A DNA stretch of 57,229 nucleotides, from assembly GCA_947478525.1 (NCBI GenBank), contig CANJVU010000013.1, positions 1-57,229 of the forward strand, in the 5' to 3' direction. Below are positions 1-8,346 of this stretch, in pieces (the first letter of the stretch is position 1; the number at the start of each line of letters is the position of its first letter). The translations under genes and the position numbers were made by a program. The notes beneath the pieces are model-generated. The model worked only from the letters and a program-made list of their open reading frames with translations. It was not told the DNA's origin and did no database searches. Source of the DNA: Thiotrichales bacterium. Lineage in GTDB: Bacteria; Pseudomonadota; Gammaproteobacteria; Francisellales; CACEW01.

Positions 1-135
1 GAGGCGTGGCATTGTCAAAAGTGTAAAGCTTGTAAAGAGGTCGGCGAATGGCATTGCGATAATTGTGGTCAGTGCACCTACACACTTACACAATCTTGCG
101 ATGGTTGCGGTAAAAAATCACCCTATGCTGAGTAG
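1..135 (+). CDS. C-terminal fragment of a Cys-rich zinc-ribbon-like protein
   Basis: Only the last 44 codons are inside the window; frame 1 is open from base 1 to a TAG at 133-135. The fragment has eight cysteines arranged as CxxCxxC (visible residues 5, 8, 11), CxxCxxC (19, 22, 25) and CxxC (33, 36), with Trp-His before the first two clusters. This regular spacing is typical of small zinc-binding ribbons or knuckles, and the pairs could hold structural zinc at the end of a larger protein. The next gene starts 19 bases downstream on the same strand, so the two may be co-transcribed. The N-terminal part and therefore the family are unknown. Confidence 0.6.
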   Translation, partial: EAWHCQKCKACKEVGEWHCDNCGQCTYTLTQSCDGCGKKSPYAE

Positions 136-154
136 GGGTGAGTAGTCACGACAA

Positions 155-1588
155 ATGAATGCTAACAATCAACCATTTTTAGAGAAATGGGCGATGGGAG
201 AGCGCTGGCCTGCTGCTTCTCGACCTTTTGACTGTAGTGATTTGTCTACTTATCGGGGTATTTATGGTGGTTTTGATATAAAACCGGTACGTGAAGATGT
301 GCTGGTATTAGATGGACTCAATCCAGCCGATTTATTATTAGACGATAAAATCATGATGCATGAGTTATTGTTTACCGATGCTGCAACACAGATACACCGC
401 CCGATGAGCTGGGTTATTTCCATGGATCGCAATCCAGCCCAAGCAAGAAGTATTCAAAAGGCTTTACGTGAAGGGGGTTATACCCACGCCATGATAAAAT
501 CGGCCGAAGGTACTCGTGGCGAAGGGGTCATGCTGGTTAATACAGATAATATATTAGAATATCTGGAATTGTTTGCAACTCCCGTGAACATAGCCTCACT
601 GGATGCCAAACTGATGGAGAAATTTGCTGCATTGCTTCCACCTCATGCTTCTCAAGCAGAAAGGCAAACACTGATGATGGCGTTTTTGAAAAAATTCATA
701 GCAATACAAGGTAGCCAAAACCATAAACTGCTGATTGAATCTTGTGAAGCTTCAAAACAGGTAATTTATGAAGGCAACCCTTATCAACCCACCATGCGTG
801 CAGCTTTTGTCGCGGTACGTAACCAGGGTGAAATGACCATTCACTGTTTGGGCTCATATTGGAAAATTCCCACTGAACCGATGAACACGGGGTCTATGAC
901 TGAAAAACAGGTGATTTCCTCTTATGAAATCCATAAGGGTGATGGTTCTGACCCACTGGATGCAATCCGCGCAGTACTTGTCGCAGAAGCGGATGAAATA
1001 ACCGTATCCACACAACTGAAAGCGATATTGCCATCGATTATGCAACGTGCATGGACTTTTGATGTCGATACTTATATTGAACCACTTAAAACCACTAATC
1101 CACCATACGCTTTTTATTTTCTGATTCGTCTCGCCAATTCTTATAGTGAAAGAGGCTTATTTGCTTTAGCGCATCATTACGTTGATCAAGCCATTGAATT
1201 AAGACCTACACAGGCTCATGGTTATCATAACAAAGGACAGATTTTTTATGCTCAAGATCAATATAAGAGTGCCATTGATTGTTACACCACTGCATTGGCA
1301 AAAGAGCAGGCAATGGAAATGAGCCATTGCCGTCGTGCACAAGCTTATTGGAAATTAGGTAATCGTGTCGCTGCTAATGCTGACTGTCAAGCAGCAAAGT
1401 CAAAAGGCATTGCTGAAGATCGAATTATACAATTAATATATGGACTGGATAAGGCTCACACGTTTCCTGTTTTAGACTGGTCGACACCCCTTGAGCCGGT
1501 TTCCGAAGCGGCAGCCTATCGAACCGCGCGAATGCCAGAGGTGCAAACTGTTGGAAAAGGTTTCTCCACTGAGGCAACGCTTCAATGA
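155..1588 (+). CDS. ATP-grasp-like protein with C-terminal TPR repeats
   Basis: A 477-residue soluble protein with no signal peptide. Residues about 60-260 look like an ATP-grasp fold: a basic segment K115-SAEGTRGEGV (115-125) resembling the Lys plus Gly-rich ATP loop, then KLLIES (191-196) and a later MNTG (243-246) where acidic/Asn metal ligands normally sit. Residues about 325-425 form tetratricopeptide-like helices (YSERGLFALAHHYVDQAIEL, then GQIFYAQDQYKSAIDCYTTAL). ATP-grasp enzymes join carboxylates to amines or thiols using ATP; here the substrate is unknown and the TPRs suggest a protein partner. The ATG at 155 has only a weak ribosome-binding site. The gene is probably read with the zinc-ribbon gene in front of it. 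The ATP-grasp assignment is an inference by eye. Confidence 0.55.
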   Translation: MNANNQPFLEKWAMGERWPAASRPFDCSDLSTYRGIYGGFDIKPVREDVLVLDGLNPADLLLDDKIMMHELLFTDAATQIHRPMSWVISMDRNPAQARSIQKALREGGYTHAMIKSAEGTRGEGVMLVNTDNILEYLELFATPVNIASLDAKLMEKFAALLPPHASQAERQTLMMAFLKKFIAIQGSQNHKLLIESCEASKQVIYEGNPYQPTMRAAFVAVRNQGEMTIHCLGSYWKIPTEPMNTGSMTEKQVISSYEIHKGDGSDPLDAIRAVLVAEADEITVSTQLKAILPSIMQRAWTFDVDTYIEPLKTTNPPYAFYFLIRLANSYSERGLFALAHHYVDQAIELRPTQAHGYHNKGQIFYAQDQYKSAIDCYTTALAKEQAMEMSHCRRAQAYWKLGNRVAANADCQAAKSKGIAEDRIIQLIYGLDKAHTFPVLDWSTPLEPVSEAAAYRTARMPEVQTVGKGFSTEATLQ

Positions 1589-1696
1589 GCAAGTTGAGCT
1601 CATTTTTCATACCCTCGCAAAAAGTGTTATCATTATGGTGCCCTCGTTAACCGAAGCCAATTGCCATTCCAGGACGTCTGGAGCTGTGGTATGATG

Positions 1697-1710
1697 TACT
1701 TCATGAAGTA
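1697..1710. promoter_or_regulatory. 14-bp perfect palindrome upstream of nagZ
   Basis: TACTTCATGAAGTA is a perfect palindrome lying 13 bases before the nagZ ATG and just after a TATGAT hexamer (1690-1695) that could be a -10 box. The position would suit an operator, but no convincing -35 box is seen and the site is short enough to be chance. Confidence 0.25.
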
Positions 1711-1719
1711 TAGGGGCTT

Positions 1720-2622
1720 GTGATGACCTTAAAAAATACATTGATTATTGGTCTTTCTGGCGTGGTGTTAACCACGAAAGAACGTAAACAATTGCAACAT
1801 GCTAGCGTGGCAGGTGTGATTTTATTTAAACGTAATTATGAAACACCACAGCAATTAATGGCATTGACGCGATCTATTCATCACGTGCGTCCTGAGTTGT
1901 TGATTGGCGTCGATCAGGAAGGCGGTCGCGTACAACGTTTTTTGGGTGGATTTACCCGATTGCCCGCTGCTTATGATATTGGCAAGATATATGATCAAGA
2001 TCCAGTGGAAGGGCTCGCCAATGCCCACCAAATGGGGTTGTTAATGTCGCATGAGTTGCAGCAATGCGGGGTGAATCTATGTTTTGCACCCGTGGCCGAC
2101 TTGTATACCAATTTTAGTAAAGTCATTGGTAGTAGAGCATTTCACTGGGATCCAGAGGCGGTAGGGCAGTTGGTGACCTCCTATTTTTTTGGCATGAAAC
2201 AGGCGGGCGTAATGGCAGTGGCTAAACATTTTCCCGGGCATGGTTCCATTGTGGGTGATACGCATGTTGAGCAGGTTATTGATAACCGCTCGTTAGAGGC
2301 GATTCAACAAAAAGACTTGCTGCCTTTTAATGCGTTAATTCATGTGGGTATCCCCGGTATTATGGCTGCACATGTGGTTTATCCGCAGGTGGATTCGCAA
2401 CCTGCTGGGTTTTCTAGAATATGGTTGCAGCACATTTTACGTCAACAAATGGGTTTTAAGGGTTTGATATTTAGCGATGATATGGGTATGCAAGCAGCAA
2501 AAGTAGCGGGTGACCCCATTGCGTTAGTGAAACGCGCTCAACAAGCGGGGTGCGATAAAATCTTGCTGTGCAATGAATTTGAAGTGATTGAATCTGTACT
2601 GCAACAGGAGGGTAATCAGTGA
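1720..2622 (+). CDS. nagZ: Beta-N-acetylhexosaminidase (peptidoglycan recycling)
   Basis: NagZ is a cytoplasmic GH3 enzyme that removes N-acetylglucosamine from GlcNAc-anhydroMurNAc-peptides during wall recycling. About 300 residues, a single GH3 barrel, somewhat shorter than E. coli NagZ (341). Visible signatures are IGVDQEGGRVQRF (about 62-74), the diagnostic KHFPGHGS (169-176) followed by DTH, which holds the catalytic His/Asp loop, and FSDDMGM near residue 250 with the nucleophile Asp. Start: GTG 1720 is followed directly by ATG 1723; either fits the AGGGG upstream. The stop overlaps the GTG of lptF by 4 bases, so the two are translationally coupled. mltA and mpl, which act in the same recycling pathway, are also in this window. 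Confidence 0.95.
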   Translation: MMTLKNTLIIGLSGVVLTTKERKQLQHASVAGVILFKRNYETPQQLMALTRSIHHVRPELLIGVDQEGGRVQRFLGGFTRLPAAYDIGKIYDQDPVEGLANAHQMGLLMSHELQQCGVNLCFAPVADLYTNFSKVIGSRAFHWDPEAVGQLVTSYFFGMKQAGVMAVAKHFPGHGSIVGDTHVEQVIDNRSLEAIQQKDLLPFNALIHVGIPGIMAAHVVYPQVDSQPAGFSRIWLQHILRQQMGFKGLIFSDDMGMQAAKVAGDPIALVKRAQQAGCDKILLCNEFEVIESVLQQEGNQ

Positions 2623-3722
2623 TTATTGCCCGTTATTTAACGCGAGAATTGGTGCACAGCCTGTTGGGCATTATGGTGGTGTTGCTGTTGATTGTGATCT
2701 GTACCATGTTTGTACATTATCTCGGCGTGGCCGCTTCTGGTACCATGACGGGGATGATGGTGCTGAAATTGCTGGGGCTGACTTTGCCACGTTATGTGGC
2801 AACACTCTTGCCAATCAGTTTATTCCTGGCAATTTTATTAACTTACGGACGTCTTTTTGCTAATAAAGAACTGTTGGTGATGATGGCTTGTGGCTTATCC
2901 TGGCGTCGTTTATTGTGGATTACTCTGTTGCCCGCAAGTGTGCTGTTTGTGTGCGTATTGTTTTTATCGCTATATGTGGTGCCGCGCATGTCAGTGCATA
3001 CTGAAGAGTTAACCCAATCCGCGGCTTCTAGCGATAATCTTGAATTATTGAAACCTGGGCGTTTTATTGCATTGCCAGGTGGGCAGGTTATTTACATTGG
3101 CGATATCGCCAATGATGCACAGACTGTCTCTAATTTGTTTTTATATCGGGATCCAGGCGCAGCCAGTTTGCCACAAATAGTGATTGCCCCCAGTGGGCAT
3201 CAAATGACGGATCCTAAAACCGGGCAAAATTACCTGGTATTGGATGATGGTCGCGTCTATAAGGCCAAGCAAGGTCAAGTCAATTATCAAGTGATTGATT
3301 TTAAATCCTATGCTACGCGTATTGCTGCACCGGTATTTCAGTCGAGCAATCGGCAGCTTGATGCCACCAGTACCATGAGTTTGGTGACGGGTAGTGATAC
3401 AGATTATCAATTTTTATCTCGTGTAGCGGAGTTGCAGTGGCGTTTTACCATGCCGTTAGCGGTGATTATTCTAACGGTCTTAGGTGTGGCGTTTTGTTAT
3501 GTTCAACCAAGGCAGGGGCGTTATACTAAGCTGATCCCAGGTATTTTGATTTTCATTATTTACTTCAATCTAACCACTGTATCAAAATCGTGGTTAGTCC
3601 AGGGAAAATTAGCCCCCTGGATTGGAGTGTGGTGGGTGCATGTTTTTTTCTTTTTGGTGGGCGTATTATGGTTGTACCGTGCTGATGGTTATCGCTGGTA
3701 TCGATTGAGTAGGAGAGCATAA
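2619..3722 (+). CDS. lptF: LPS export ABC transporter permease LptF
   Basis: Inner-membrane permease of the LptB2FG transporter that extracts lipopolysaccharide from the inner membrane and feeds the LptC-LptA bridge. 367 residues of YjgP/YjgQ type: an N-terminal membrane block (about 10-120, with RYLTRELVHSLLGI at the start and the cytoplasmic coupling segment FANKELLVMMACGLSW), a periplasmic beta-jellyroll (about 125-265), and C-terminal helices (about 270-355). It starts with GTG in a GTGA overlap with nagZ, preceded by AGGAGGG. lptG follows 3 bases after its stop. The family pair and gene order leave little doubt. Confidence 0.95.
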   Translation: MIIARYLTRELVHSLLGIMVVLLLIVICTMFVHYLGVAASGTMTGMMVLKLLGLTLPRYVATLLPISLFLAILLTYGRLFANKELLVMMACGLSWRRLLWITLLPASVLFVCVLFLSLYVVPRMSVHTEELTQSAASSDNLELLKPGRFIALPGGQVIYIGDIANDAQTVSNLFLYRDPGAASLPQIVIAPSGHQMTDPKTGQNYLVLDDGRVYKAKQGQVNYQVIDFKSYATRIAAPVFQSSNRQLDATSTMSLVTGSDTDYQFLSRVAELQWRFTMPLAVIILTVLGVAFCYVQPRQGRYTKLIPGILIFIIYFNLTTVSKSWLVQGKLAPWIGVWWVHVFFFLVGVLWLYRADGYRWYRLSRRA

Positions 3723-3725
3723 TCC

Positions 3726-4787
3726 ATGTGGAAGTTACATCGTTACATCGCGACCACCGTGCTAATAACCACTGCTATCATCTTTTTTGTGGTGTGCGGC
3801 TTGTATATGATTTTCACCTATGTCGCTGAAGTTCAAAATATCGGTCAAGGTGTTTATGGACCATTGCAAGCCATGACTTATGTGTTATTAACCTTGCCGG
3901 CTAATATTTATCTAATTTTACCAATTGTCGCACTGCTCGGAAGCTTGATGGGGTTGGGCTTGCTGGCCAGTCATAGTGAATTGATTGCAATGCGCGCGGC
4001 GGGTGTTTCTATTCGTCAGATTGCGCAAGGGGTGTTTTACGCCAGTGTCTTGATCTGTTTTTTAGCATTTGTGGTGGGCAGCTATATTGGTCCGGAGTTG
4101 GCGCAATATGCCATGGTAAAAAAAGCCGTGGAAATGCAAGGTCAAGCAGTATTAATCACCGCCAATTCAACTTGGTTAAAGCAAGATAATGATTTTATTT
4201 TTATTGGTAAAATTGAAACGAGTGGTCATCTTTATAATATTCGTCGCTACCATGTTGCCAATGGCAAATTAACTGAAGTGGATACGGCGGATGAAGCGTA
4301 TTATCACAATCAAACCTGGCAGGTAAGTAATATCACGGCGGTTACTTTTACCCCACTGGGAATTGTTAAGCAGACCGTTGTCAAGACCACTTGGAAAAGT
4401 TTGGTGAATCCACGGCTGTTACAAGTATTGGCGAGCAATTCAGGGAATTTAACATTAACCAGCTTGTGGTCCTATATTCGTTATCGCCAACTCAATGGAT
4501 TGACTACGGCGCAGTATGAATTAAGCTTCTGGCAAACGTTCTTTCAACCGTTGTCAGTCATTATTCTGGCATTATTGGCAGTGCCTTTTGTGTTTGGACC
4601 GTTGCGTTCAGCCAACGCAGGTTTGCGAGTAATCGCGGGCGTGGTGGTTGGTTTCATCTTTTTTATCATCAATCAGTTTTTTGGACCTTTTACCAGCGTT
4701 TATAGCTTTCCCCCATTGTTGGGAGCCATGCTGCCCAGTTTAATTTTTGCCTGTATTTTAGTGGCAATGATTTGGGCGATCAGCTAG
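3726..4787 (+). CDS. lptG: LPS export ABC transporter permease LptG
   Basis: Partner of LptF in LptB2FG. 353 residues with the same layout: first helix in LHRYIATTVLITTAIIFFVV, a membrane block to about 120 with SHSELIAMRAAGVS as the ATPase-coupling segment, a periplasmic domain (about 130-260), and terminal helices to 350. It lies 3 bases behind lptF, with AGGAG ahead of the ATG. Its last 30 bases overlap the end of ribE on the opposite strand, so the two operons converge with no intergenic space and no visible terminator between them. Confidence 0.95.
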   Translation: MWKLHRYIATTVLITTAIIFFVVCGLYMIFTYVAEVQNIGQGVYGPLQAMTYVLLTLPANIYLILPIVALLGSLMGLGLLASHSELIAMRAAGVSIRQIAQGVFYASVLICFLAFVVGSYIGPELAQYAMVKKAVEMQGQAVLITANSTWLKQDNDFIFIGKIETSGHLYNIRRYHVANGKLTEVDTADEAYYHNQTWQVSNITAVTFTPLGIVKQTVVKTTWKSLVNPRLLQVLASNSGNLTLTSLWSYIRYRQLNGLTTAQYELSFWQTFFQPLSVIILALLAVPFVFGPLRSANAGLRVIAGVVVGFIFFIINQFFGPFTSVYSFPPLLGAMLPSLIFACILVAMIWAIS

Positions 4788-5369
4788 GCGGTAAAAATTC
4801 TCTGCATATTTTGCCATGATATCGCTTTCTAAATTCACCACTTGGCCAATAGTATAATTCCCAGAAATGGTGGTTTTTTGAGTATGCGGAATGAGTGTTA
4901 AAGTGAACGTGGTATCGGTCACTGCAATCACCGTTAAACTCATGCCATCCATTGCAATAAAACCTTTATTGACCAAGTAAGGGCGTAATTTTTCAGGGAA
5001 GGTAATCGTTAATAATTTGGCATTGCCTTCGGGTTCAATTTTTATAATAGTGCCGGTGCCATCGACATGGCCTTGTACGATATGGCCACCCAATGATTTT
5101 TGTAGCGTCAATGAGGACTCCAAATTAACCAGGCTACCCACGCTCAATAATCCCAAGTTAGTGCAGCGCAAGGTTTCTGCGACCACGTCTAGCCAACAGC
5201 CATCAAATTGAATGTCGGTGACGGTTAAACAGGTGCCATTAACGGCAACGCTATCCCCCACTTTTATCGTGGCAAAGGCAGAGTCGTGCTTGATAAAAAA
5301 ACGTTTGCCCAACACCTCTTCACTAATTTTGCTGATCTTGCCAATGGCTTCAACAATGCCGGTAAACAT
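4758..5369 (-). CDS. ribE: Riboflavin synthase, alpha subunit
   Basis: Dismutates two 6,7-dimethyl-8-ribityllumazine molecules to riboflavin and the pyrimidine precursor. 203 residues, usual length, made of two tandem lumazine-binding barrels: MFTGIVEAIGKI opens repeat 1 and GHIVQGHVDGTGTI (about 95-108) opens repeat 2; SVAVNGTCLTV and FIAMDGMSLTV are the equivalent ligand-contacting strands. Last gene of the rib operon, 10 bases after ribH, with AAGGAGGGAG before its ATG. Called ribC in E. coli. The 3' end overlaps lptG by 30 bases convergently. Placement after ribH differs from the commonest ribD-ribE-ribBA-ribH order. Confidence 0.95.
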   Translation of the reverse strand: MFTGIVEAIGKISKISEEVLGKRFFIKHDSAFATIKVGDSVAVNGTCLTVTDIQFDGCWLDVVAETLRCTNLGLLSVGSLVNLESSLTLQKSLGGHIVQGHVDGTGTIIKIEPEGNAKLLTITFPEKLRPYLVNKGFIAMDGMSLTVIAVTDTTFTLTLIPHTQKTTISGNYTIGQVVNLESDIMAKYAENFYRLADRPNHCH

Positions 5370-5379
5370 TACTCCCTCC

Positions 5380-5847
5380 TTATTGAATTTGTCTGGTCAC
5401 AGAGACCATATTCAATGCCACCTTAGCGGCTTCAGTGCCAAAAAATTCTTTTTGACCAAACGCGCGCGCATGGGCTTGTTCGAAATTTTTGGTGGTGAGT
5501 ACGCCAAAAATCACAGGGATGCTTTCATCGAGCATTACACGTTGGCAGCCGTCATTCACTTGTTTGCAGACGTAATGGTAATGGTCAGTTTCACCATAAA
5601 TCACCGCGCCAAAGGCAATTAATGCTTCGTATTGTCCGGTGCGAGCCAGCCGCTGTAAAGCGAAGGGCACTTCCACCGCGCCGGCAACATGTACCACTGT
5701 GACATTCTTGGCACCGATAAGTGGGGATAGGGTGTTAACCGCATCCTGCCACAGGCGTTCGGTAATGGTTTGATTAAAGCGTGCTACCACAATGCCGATT
5801 TTACAGGGTTTGCTGAGGGTTTGTCCTTGAATGTTGGTGTGTGCCAT
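5380..5847 (-). CDS. ribH: 6,7-dimethyl-8-ribityllumazine synthase
   Basis: Condenses 5-amino-6-ribitylaminouracil with 3,4-dihydroxybutanone phosphate, the step before riboflavin synthase; family members form icosahedral or pentameric shells. 155 residues. Recognisable segments are KIGIVVARFNQTI (substrate loop), GAVEVPFALQ, GAVIYGETDHYHYV with the catalytic His region, and PVIFGVLTTKNFEQA. An upstream in-frame ATG exists at 5868, but ATG 5847 is preferred because AGGAG sits 7 bases ahead of it and the family N-terminus fits. It follows ribBA by 10 bases. Confidence 0.95.
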   Translation of the reverse strand: MAHTNIQGQTLSKPCKIGIVVARFNQTITERLWQDAVNTLSPLIGAKNVTVVHVAGAVEVPFALQRLARTGQYEALIAFGAVIYGETDHYHYVCKQVNDGCQRVMLDESIPVIFGVLTTKNFEQAHARAFGQKEFFGTEAAKVALNMVSVTRQIQ

Positions 5848-5857
5848 GGGTGTGCTC

Positions 5858-7063
5858 CTAAGTTTCAATCCAGTGGTTAAGCTGGTCTTTTTTGGTTTTT
5901 AAGTATGAGGCATTATGCGTGGCGATGACACTGGGCAAGGGTATGCGTTGGTTGATGGTAATGCCATAGCCTTCAAGTTGGTTAATTTTATTGGGATTGT
6001 TGGTGAGCAGGTCAATGTTGTATAACCCCAGTGCTTTTAACACTTGCGCTGCCCAGGCGTAATCACGCAGATCTGCTGCAAAACCCATTTCTAGATTGGC
6101 TTCTACCGTATTCAACCCTTTTTCTTGCAAGGCATAAGCGCGAATTTTATCACCCAGGCCAATGCCGCGACCTTCTTGCGGCAGGTACAACAAGACGCCG
6201 TTATGTTGGGTAATATAATCCAACGCCATTTGTAGTTGCGTGCCACAATCACAGCGTAATGAGCCAAAGAGATCTCCTGTTAAACATTCAGAATGTAGTC
6301 GTACCGGCGTATGCTCAGTCGGAATAAAATCAGGGAGATGCAGCACCGTAATTTCGCTGTTGTCGATTTTGTTCCGGAAAATCCGAATGGTTAAATCACC
6401 GCCTTTTGTAGTGGGCAGCGCTGCTTGCGCATATGGGTATACCAAATTTTCATGGATCAAGCGATAACGCGCAATATCATCGACGGACAGTAAGGGGAGG
6501 TTATAAAGCTTGGCAAATTCCGCTAAGGCTTGGCCGCGTGCCATAGTGCCATCCGGGTTCATGATTTCACAAATCACGGCGGCAGGTTGAAGTTTGGCAA
6601 GCTTTGCCAGATCAACACTTGCTTCAGTATGGCCGCGTCGTGTTAATACACCCATTGGTTCAGCGCGCAGTGGAAAGATATGGCCTGGCGTGCACAGATC
6701 TTCCGGGCGTGACTGTGGATCGAGCACCGTGGCGATGGTTTTGGCGCGGTCTATGGCAGAAACACCGGTTGAAACACCTTGTGCTGCATCGATCGAAATG
6801 GTAAATCGTGCCGTGGTTTTATTGGTGGCGCGCTCCGGTTGCAGATCCAATTGCAAACGTTTGAGATAACTATCCTGTAGGCTTAAACAAATGGTGCCGC
6901 AGGCATAATGCGCGATAAAATTAATGGCTGCTGGAGTGGCATATTCTGCGGCAATCACCAGGTCACCTTCATTTTCGCGCGAAGCGTCATCAGCAATCAC
7001 CACCATACCACCTTGTTGAAACTGACGTATTGCTGTTTCCACTCGCTGTATTAATGCGTTCAT
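5858..7063 (-). CDS. ribBA: Bifunctional DHBP synthase / GTP cyclohydrolase II
   Basis: Makes both precursors of riboflavin. 401 residues in two domains. The N-terminal RibB domain (about 1-205) has DDASRENEGDLV for substrate and metal binding and HTEASVDLAKLA. The C-terminal RibA domain (about 210-400) has the zinc triad in HSECLTGDLFGSLRCDCGTQ and the GTP-site segment LPQEGRGIGL. Key residues of both active sites look intact, so both activities are expected. Its ATG overlaps the ribD stop by 4 bases. It is expected to be under the FMN riboswitch that precedes ribD. Confidence 0.95.
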   Translation of the reverse strand: MNALIQRVETAIRQFQQGGMVVIADDASRENEGDLVIAAEYATPAAINFIAHYACGTICLSLQDSYLKRLQLDLQPERATNKTTARFTISIDAAQGVSTGVSAIDRAKTIATVLDPQSRPEDLCTPGHIFPLRAEPMGVLTRRGHTEASVDLAKLAKLQPAAVICEIMNPDGTMARGQALAEFAKLYNLPLLSVDDIARYRLIHENLVYPYAQAALPTTKGGDLTIRIFRNKIDNSEITVLHLPDFIPTEHTPVRLHSECLTGDLFGSLRCDCGTQLQMALDYITQHNGVLLYLPQEGRGIGLGDKIRAYALQEKGLNTVEANLEMGFAADLRDYAWAAQVLKALGLYNIDLLTNNPNKINQLEGYGITINQRIPLPSVIATHNASYLKTKKDQLNHWIET

Positions 7064-8094
7064 AGTATTCCCCTACAAAAAAAATTATCGTGTAATATTT
7101 GTTGTTCGATGATCTGCACTGGTTTTTTGTGTGGCAGATCGGCGATTAGTTTGGCGCCCAAGTAGGTATGAGTTTCTTGTACCAACCCTTGGTTGATAAA
7201 AGCATTTAAAATGGTTTTGCCGCCTTCCACTAAAATGCTGGTAATAGGGTGCTGGCCGAGTTTGGTCAATAGTTCTGGCAATGAAATTTTACCGGCCTCA
7301 TTGGCTTTTATGATCCAGAGGTCATGATCTTGTTGCATTGCTTGAATCCATTTCGCATCGGCTTGCAGGGTCGTAATGATCAAGGTTTTACCCGGCGGTT
7401 TGGTGAGGGGTAATCGACCTTTACTGTCCAAAATAATCCGTAATGGTTGATGGTTGTGTGGGTTATCTACATGTCGCACCGTCAATGCGGGCTTGTCGGC
7501 AAGTGCCGTCTCAACCCCAATCAGAATCGCATCAACGGCTTTGCGGGTTTGATGGCTATGGTCGTGGCTGTTGTTGTTGCTGATGATGCGATCATCGTTG
7601 GGGTGGGTGATCATCTGACCATCCAACGATATCGCCCATTTGGCAATGACATAAGGGGTGCGGTGCTGAATATAATGAATATAAAAGCGATTCAAAAATT
7701 GAGTTTCTGATTCTGCTAGACCAACATTAACTTCAATGCCAGCAGCTTGTAACGCTTGTACGCCTTTCCCAGCGACCAGTGGGTTGGGGTCAATCATCGA
7801 GCAAAACACGCGTTTAACGCGCGCCGCGATCAGGGCATTAATACAAGGTGGCGTACGGCCAAAATGGCAGCAGGGTTCGAGATTTACGTACACATCAGAC
7901 GCTTCAGCAAACGCACCGGCTTGTTGTAATGCGACGACCTCGGCATGTGCCGTGCCTGGACCTTGGTGAAAGCCCGTGCCGACAATGCGGCCATCGCGCA
8001 CGACAACACAGCCGACATAGGGGTTCGGTGAGACGGGTCGATTAGCCTGCGTCGCCAACTGCAATGCTTGTTGTAAATAAATGAGGTGATCCAC
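7060..8094 (-). CDS. ribD: Bifunctional riboflavin deaminase/reductase RibD
   Basis: Deaminates then reduces the pyrimidine intermediate in riboflavin synthesis. 344 residues. The N-terminal deaminase domain has the zinc site H50-A-E52 and P74-C75-C76...C84 (PCCHFGRTPPC). The C-terminal reductase domain (from about 145) starts YVIAKWAISLDGQM and ends with the conserved SILVEGGKTILNAF. First gene of the rib operon; the FMN riboswitch ends 10 bases before its ATG and may contain the ribosome-binding site (AGAAGAGAA). Confidence 0.95.
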   Translation of the reverse strand: MDHLIYLQQALQLATQANRPVSPNPYVGCVVVRDGRIVGTGFHQGPGTAHAEVVALQQAGAFAEASDVYVNLEPCCHFGRTPPCINALIAARVKRVFCSMIDPNPLVAGKGVQALQAAGIEVNVGLAESETQFLNRFYIHYIQHRTPYVIAKWAISLDGQMITHPNDDRIISNNNSHDHSHQTRKAVDAILIGVETALADKPALTVRHVDNPHNHQPLRIILDSKGRLPLTKPPGKTLIITTLQADAKWIQAMQQDHDLWIIKANEAGKISLPELLTKLGQHPITSILVEGGKTILNAFINQGLVQETHTYLGAKLIADLPHKKPVQIIEQQILHDNFFCRGIL

Positions 8095-8103
8095 GATGGT
8101 GTT

Positions 8104-8243
8104 CTCTTCTTTTATCCGGACTATACCGTCGGCTTTGGAGTCACACCAAATCTGCTGACCTTTTGAGTAACCTCAAAAGCGCTCGCGGGCTTGCCCATTA
8201 CTGAACTTACCGCCGGTGGGGAATTGCGCCCCGCCCTGAAGAA
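8104..8243 (-). ncRNA. FMN riboswitch (RFN element)
   Basis: On the minus strand the leader begins CTTCAGGGCGGGG, continues with a CCCCACCGGCGGTAA segment, GCCCGCGAGCGC, a variable stem TTTTGAGGTTACTCAAAA, then GGTCAGCAGATTTGGTG and the closing CCGACGGTATAGTCCGGAT. These are the conserved blocks of the RFN aptamer in the correct order. Binding of FMN represses the riboflavin genes. The aptamer lies almost directly against the ribD start with little room for a separate terminator, which suggests control of translation initiation of ribD rather than transcription termination; that mode is inferred. Confidence 0.95.
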
Positions 8244-8251
8244 TATTGCAC

Positions 8252-8280
8252 ATTCTAGGACTTGTGCTGGCGTTGTGCAA
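8252..8280 (-). promoter_or_regulatory. Sigma-70 promoter of the rib operon
   Basis: On the minus strand, TTGCAC (8280-8275) and TAGAAT (8257-8252) are separated by 17 bases. Transcription would begin around 8245, immediately in front of the first base of the FMN aptamer, which supports the assignment. Confidence 0.65.
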
Positions 8281-8286
8281 CAGAAT

Positions 8287-8315
8287 TTGCTTATTAGCAA
8301 CTTTTTGGCGATAAT
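8287..8315 (+). promoter_or_regulatory. Candidate promoter of the IcmL-like lipoprotein gene
   Basis: TTGCTT (8287-8292) and GATAAT (8310-8315) with a 17-base spacer, 31 bases before the ATG at 8347, which has AGAGGA as ribosome-binding site. It is back to back with the rib promoter. Confidence 0.45.
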
Positions 8316-8346
8316 ATAAGTTCAAAAAAATACAGAGGATAATGGT

